Source of the DNA: Apium graveolens
Taxonomy: Eukaryota; Streptophyta; Magnoliopsida; Apiales; Apiaceae
Length of the DNA: 64,000 bases
Assembly (NCBI RefSeq): GCF_009905375.1
Contig: NW_027418147.1
Coordinates: 118,204 to 182,203 of the forward strand
Direction: 5' to 3'
Shown: piece after piece, positions 58,690-64,000 of the stretch
Position numbering within the stretch: position 1 is the stretch's first letter
Layout: each line of letters starts with the position of its first letter
Program-made: the position numbers and the translations under genes
The notes under the pieces: model-generated
Seen by the model: the letters and a program-made list of their open reading frames with translations, nothing else
The model's database searches: none
Told to the model about the DNA's origin: nothing

Positions 58690-60336
58690 TATCATCGCCC
58701 ATAAACCGTTAATCGTTAACCATAATTTCATCTTTTTCTACCACATAGACAAACCGGAACCTCCACCGAACTTTTCAAGCATACCTGAAAGATTAATGGA
58801 GTATGGAAAACGATACGTGGCCCAACAGTGATGGGTACAGTACCACTAGTACCGGCAAAAAATTAACCACTAGAAATAAAATAGTTTCGTTCACCATCTT
58901 GAACTACACGATTAGTAGAATATAATAAAAATATCTCTTCTAGATTATTGGAAAATATTAACACATGCAACAATAGGGTAATTATATTCAAAATAAATTG
59001 TAGTTCAAGAATTGGCAATAAAAACCAACTAACAAAACAAGTCATAATGGTCAAACAGATTATAAATAAAAATATAATATTAAACAATAACGAGAAAGAA
59101 AGCTTATTTATATTGTATTTAATATTGTATAATAGCTGAGTCACTGAATCTTGCAAAAGACATGACTGATCTTGAAGAGATATTTGCCCCATCTATGTTG
59201 TGTTAGGATGCCACGAATTCACTTTTAGGATAAAATAATAACACAAAATTTGTCACATACCGACAAAGTTGACACAACAACAATCACACCTCAATTCTCG
59301 AAAATCTAGTATATGTATGTATATTTGGTAGAGAGAAAAAGAGATGTAGCTAAGGTTCTTCTCATTTCCCTTTATTCTTTTATTTTTCTGTCAAGGAGTA
59401 TATATAGCATCATATATATATATATATATTAGAGGGCTAATTATCATTATTTACATAACAATAATCCTTAATCTTATTGACATATTAATATATAAATATA
59501 TATATATATGTGCCTACTAAGATCAAGACTTTCACTCTGGACACTCAATACCTTAATATCACAATTGAATGTGTCAAGACCTTAAGATTGTTTCTGTCAA
59601 GGCCTTGACTATGTTGTTGAAGGCCTTTGGAATGATTCTTTTTGTTTCAAGGTCTTGAGGAAGAATCTCAAGCCCTTAATCCTAACTTAGACCGTACAAA
59701 ACACATATAATCCACAGAAAGAAGTATCTTTTCACTTCTTTCTCAATGGATTACACTAAGAAAATTGCATAGATCCATATTCAATTTTTTTTAAAATTAC
59801 GTAAAGAGCCTACAATAATAAAGCTCCAAACATTCAATTTTCTAACACATGTAACGGTGGCCCAAAGGAATTTAATTAAGAACTTACATGTTCAGGTGTC
59901 CAACTGAGATAACAAATGAATATTTTTGACAAGATGCACGAATGAGCAGGAAAAGTAGGTTTTGATGGCCAACATTGAAAAAACGTGGTACATGATTTTA
60001 GGAAGGGCAACTTGGGTGTTAATGATGCTCAAGCAGATTGCATTTGTTGTATCGCTTAAAAAAAGTGATGGGAATTTTTTCATTAGAATTCTACTTGATG
60101 AAAAAAAATTGAATGGTCTTATATGGGTTGATCCTTGTTCTTTGATATCTAATAAAAATTTTGTATGTTGTGTTTGATACTACATATCGAACCAATAGGT
60201 ATGTTATGTCGTTTGTGCCATTTTATTGATACTACATGTTTTGAGCGGGTTTTGGTATTAGTCGTGGAAGGAGAAAAACCCTTGGGCTATCATTACCGAT
60301 CAAATCAACACATTCTTAAGGAAATTTAATCTTAAC
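58690..60336 (-). mobile_element. Minus-strand copia leader and gag start, copy B
   Basis: Counterpart of 4816-6486, including the gag start near 58740 (minus strand, KFGGGSG). Runs unbroken into 60337 because the LARD array is absent. The frames at 59892-60177 and 58863-59192 are by-products. Confidence 0.6.
60332..60336. other. Empty insertion site of the LARD array
   Basis: A single TTAAC where copy A has TTAAC on both sides of 20.7 kb of LARD sequence. Direct proof of the array's borders. Confidence 0.94.
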
Positions 60337-60761
60337 TGTCGAACACCACACATTTATTGTTCTTGGAAAATTAGTAACAAACTTCTACAAAATCTTTTTA
60401 AAGTATTATTCCAAACACCTATAAGGTTTTAAAAGTGGTTTAAAAAATATACCATTCATTGACCAAATATATATATATATATATTAATTATATACCATTC
60501 ATTGACTAAATTTATATATACATACATATATATATACACATAAATTATTTTAAAAACTTTTTTTGTTAAAAAAATCAAATGTTAAATATTAAAAAAAATC
60601 TTAAAAATAGCTATGTAACTATAATATATAAGAGCCTCAAAATGCGTGTCGAGCACTCTATTTCAAATATTAAGAATTGATTGGAACATAGGGAGTATAA
60701 TATTAGAAATTCAAGACTTAAAACTTAACACATTATATATAATACAAATAATAGTTATATA

Positions 60762-61440
60762 TAGGGGTAAATATAAGTGATCGCGGTTTGATTTGGTTCG
60801 GGTTACATGTTAAAACAGAACCAGACCGTATAACTGTGGTTTTTAAAAACATTCAAACCAACCCGAACCTCGTATCCCAGTAAAACCAAACCATTCGGTT
60901 CGGTTTAGCGGATTTTGACGGTTTATGACATTTTTTAGTAGTGAACTCGGTAAATAAAATAACATCTCTTTTATTTAAACGTTTCCACTTAAAATTTACA
61001 TAATTATTAGTATAATTATGAAATCTTTCATAGTAAAGTAAATCACTAGTATTAATTGCAAATAACTTACGTTTAATAAACATGTTGATCAATTTAGTTG
61101 CAACAACAAATGTAATGCAAACAATATAAAATACTTTGAAACATATGATGAGTTGATGATAATTTGATGAGATCTAACTCAATTTAGTTTTTGATTATTG
61201 GACATAATTATTTTACTTTGTATAATCACAAGTATAAAATCGTGTGTATATATGTTGGTAAATTGATGCGGTTTGGATCAATCGTGATAAAGTTAAACCA
61301 AAATCAACCCATAACCTGCGAATTTCTAAGGTAGATGAACTTTAATCGCAAACCACATTCCAATTTCGGTTGTGTCGTTTAATATCGGATCGGATTATGC
61401 GCATAAACCCCGCAACTGATCACCTACGCGTAAACCTCTG
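60762..61440. mobile_element. Possible non-autonomous hAT-like element, copy B
   Basis: Counterpart of 27633-28315. Here the left end reads TAGGGGTAAATATAAGTG, a better match to known TAGGGGT-type ends than in copy A. Confidence 0.4.
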
Positions 61441-62179
61441 TAAAGAATTCTTTAAAATTAGAAACTAGTCACATGCACGTGTTACTTTGTGTATATATTA
61501 TCTAACTATCGTCTCTCTTTTTTTCAAGAATACACTTTTAAAATTATATTAATTTTTATTTATGTTTTAGTTACTTTTATGATCGAAAAGATAATATAAT
61601 TAAATTTTAGAGTATGTTTATAATGTTGTGTAGAAAAATTGTTGTGTTCACCAAATTTTAAATGTTATTTAAAAATTTTCCCATTTTTTTATATAGTTTG
61701 ATTTTTTTTTAAAATTTGTTCATGTTAGTTATTTTTTGAGATAATATTATATTTTACGTAACACCTTATTGGGTTTCGTAAAAAAGGTTGTATTGTTCCA
61801 AAAAAATGTTATAATATTCACTAAAAACCATACAATGTATTATTTCAAATATAATTTTGATTAAAATTAAAAATTATTTTTTTATAAAGTTAAACAAAAT
61901 GTGATGAGTAAAAACATATATCATGTTATAGGTACTTTTTGCCTTATAAAAAAATAAATTTAATATCATAATTACGTAGGTAATTAATGTGTCCTCAAAA
62001 CAAAATTACAAAAAAGTTAAATAAAATATACGACTCATGCCTTAAAGTTTTAAATATTAAAAAATATTATAAAAATATTATAATATGGTTTTAAAGTGTA
62101 ATTATATGTAGATGTCCTCAAAGTTTGTAGTGAGGCCTGACTTGACGCGATGATACCTCATTAATTGTACTTTAATGCC

Positions 62180-62755
62180 TATGTGTGGTCGACATGCTAA
62201 ATATGCAAAAGTTGGACGATCAGGTGGTAACTTGAGAAATAAAAGTAGCTAAAATGTTTATAAAGATGAATTTGGGGATTGGTTGAGCTCCATGGTAGAG
62301 TAAAGGGGTGGCCCATAAAACATGATTAACAACATTACATGAAATTAATAACATCACAAAAGAACAACACACTACATTAGTTTTGATGACTTTCCCCAAC
62401 CACTCTTTATTTATGGGATGGGTGTTTGTTGTCCTAGAAATTTTAATAATAAAGAGGAAAATCTTCGAGCTAACAGCTTCAACCTTATGGGAATTCTACA
62501 AAAAATTTTATTTGCTAAATTGTATGTAATTTCTTCATATGTGTAGCATGAGCTTATATCCTTAGCTTACCATGTGTTTGGAATTGTAGTGGCAAAAAAG
62601 ACAAAATATTTTTTATTCAAAAACTAAATGTTGTTAGGTGAACTTTTGAAAACTTGTTTTATAAATTTTAAAAGACTTATTGACCTTTTAACGCTTAAAG
62701 TATTAACATTTTACCCGTAAATACTAAGGTATGTGATTAATATACTTATTTTTGT
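62180..62755. repeat. Shortened R repeat in copy B
   Basis: Same internal deletion as 29065-29640. Confidence 0.75.
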
Positions 62756-62862
62756 TATATTCAAATAAGCATGAGTGTTGTCTGTTTCCAATGGTGTGTC
62801 CAAGCTCGCACGTAAGGCTTCATTTGAATTGGGGGCTGTGGAGGGATGCGTTGGGGGTTGTG

Positions 62863-64000
62863 TCGTCAACATGCTAAATAGGCAAAAGTTGACCATCACA
62901 TGGTAACTTGAAAAATAAAAGAAGCTAAAATGTTAGTTAGTTATCTCATGTGGTTACGTGTCTAGGTGTTGGCTCACATTTGCCTTAATACAGTCATGCC
63001 ATTTTGTGGGGCCAAAATTTAAGAAACTAAAATAGTCATAAATGAGCGATTTTATGTCAATTTTGACAATTATAAATGACTGACTCATTATTTGCCACTT
63101 GACTCGTTCGAACAAAGCAAATAGGTAGGAAATGGCTTATTTCAACCAAAATTGGTCATAGCCCACTTATTTTGTCAGTCAAAAATCAGTATTATTCCCG
63201 TAATATGTATTATATCAAAAGGATTACACTAACTCCTCGGATACTCTTTTATGTTATTTCCTCCAATTTCCCATCGAGCTATTGAATTTAATGAGATCAG
63301 ATTGATACATGCACCCAAAGATAAAGGGTAAAATTAATGAATTATTCGTCAATTTGTAATATTTACTCATGAATTCACATGGAAGACATTAACAAAAAAT
63401 ATATATTAGGCAACAAAAAAGGAGGGGTGGAAGATAATTAGGAAAAAATATCTTAGAAAATAAAAAGGGACGATTGTTTAATATTTGACAAAGATGCAAA
63501 GAAATAGAATAAAACAAATTTGTGAACATAAATGTTTATAAAGATGAATTTGGGAATGGTTGAGCTCCATGGGAGAGTAAAGGGGGCCCATAAACATGAT
63601 TAACAACATTATAAGAAATTAAAAATGTCACAAAAGAAGAACACACTGCATTAGTTTTGATGACTTTATTTATGGGATGACTGTTTACTGTCCTGGGAAT
63701 CTTGAGAGCTAACAGCTTCAACCTTATGGAATTGCTACAAAAATTTTTTGTTTGCTAAATTGTATGTAATTTCTTTATGTGTGTAGCAGGAGCCCTTAGC
63801 CTTAGCTTAGGATGTGTTTGGAATATCAGTGGCATAAAATATAAAAGATTTTTATTCAAAACTGAAATATAGGTAGGTGAACTTTTGAAAACCTGTTTGA
63901 TAAATTTTAAAAGACTTTTGGACCTTTTGACGCTTAAAGTATTAATATTTTACCCATAAATCCTAAGGTATGTAACACCAGGTATTTTATTAGTTGCACA
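62863..64000. repeat. R repeat, copy d (cut by window end)
   Basis: Counterpart of the first part of 29750-32250; continues beyond the window. Confidence 0.8.

Larger units (their letters stand above)
54090..64000. repeat. Large duplication, copy B (empty site)
   Basis: Matches 1-6486 followed directly by 27201-30900. The join, at 60332-60338, reads TTAACTG without the LARD array. It is about 280 bp shorter than copy A; many differences are one- or two-base losses in copy B, often in homopolymers. It may continue past the window end. No intact gene. Confidence 0.93.

Overview
The window is plant nuclear DNA made almost entirely of transposable elements and their remains. No intact host gene is visible. 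A plant is indicated by LTR retrotransposons primed from initiator-tRNA-Met sites, a Ty1/copia polyprotein of plant type, a CACTA transposon, a plant-type tRNA-derived SINE, and captured exons resembling plant CERK1/LYK, SPT6-like and MSI/RBBP4 genes. A eudicot with a large, AT-rich, repeat-rich genome is the best guess; the species cannot be told from what is seen.

Layout. (1) 1-6486 and 27201-30900 are one ~10.2 kb block (copy A), split by an insertion; 54090-64000 is a second copy (copy B) that lacks the insertion and so shows the empty site. (2) The insertion, 6487-27195, is a 20.7 kb minus-strand LARD-like retrotransposon array (large-LTR, non-coding): LTR - internal - LTR - internal - LTR, with LTRs of ~4.3 kb, a TTAAC target-site duplication at the outer ends, and PBS and polypurine tract next to the LTRs. 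(3) A 5264-bp Ty1/copia element (16747-22010, plus strand) sits in the second LARD internal region. Its gag-pol is broken by two stops, a frameshift and an internal rearrangement in which a piece of its own gag is inverted between two copies of a piece of its RT gene.

(4) 29750-32250 is another copy of the repeat seen at 722-3240, and 32254-34330 is a decayed, unrecognised ORF cluster. (5) 34551-39988 is a DNA transposon with inverted ends, GTTGC-rich subterminal regions and about eight ~175-bp tandem repeats; it carries two exons resembling an MSI/RBBP4 WD40 histone chaperone. (6) 40280-45600 holds a CACTA-type end, a SINE with target duplications, a piece of LTR related to the LARD, and unassigned AT-rich DNA. 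(7) 45602-50365 is a complete non-autonomous CACTA transposon with a TAT target duplication and two captured gene fragments, CERK1/LYK-like and SPT6-like, whose exons remain in frame with plausible splice sites, including an apparent 8-nt microexon. (8) 50550-53745 is an old minus-strand copia remnant whose leader and gag start are related to sequence inside copies A and B.

The order of events can be partly read: copies A and B share their common sequence; the LARD landed in copy A (or was absent from B's haplotype) and became an LTR-sharing array; the copia then inserted in one internal region. The main biological interest is gene-fragment capture by two unrelated DNA transposons a few kilobases apart, the LARD array with its empty site, and the self-derived rearrangement in the copia element.
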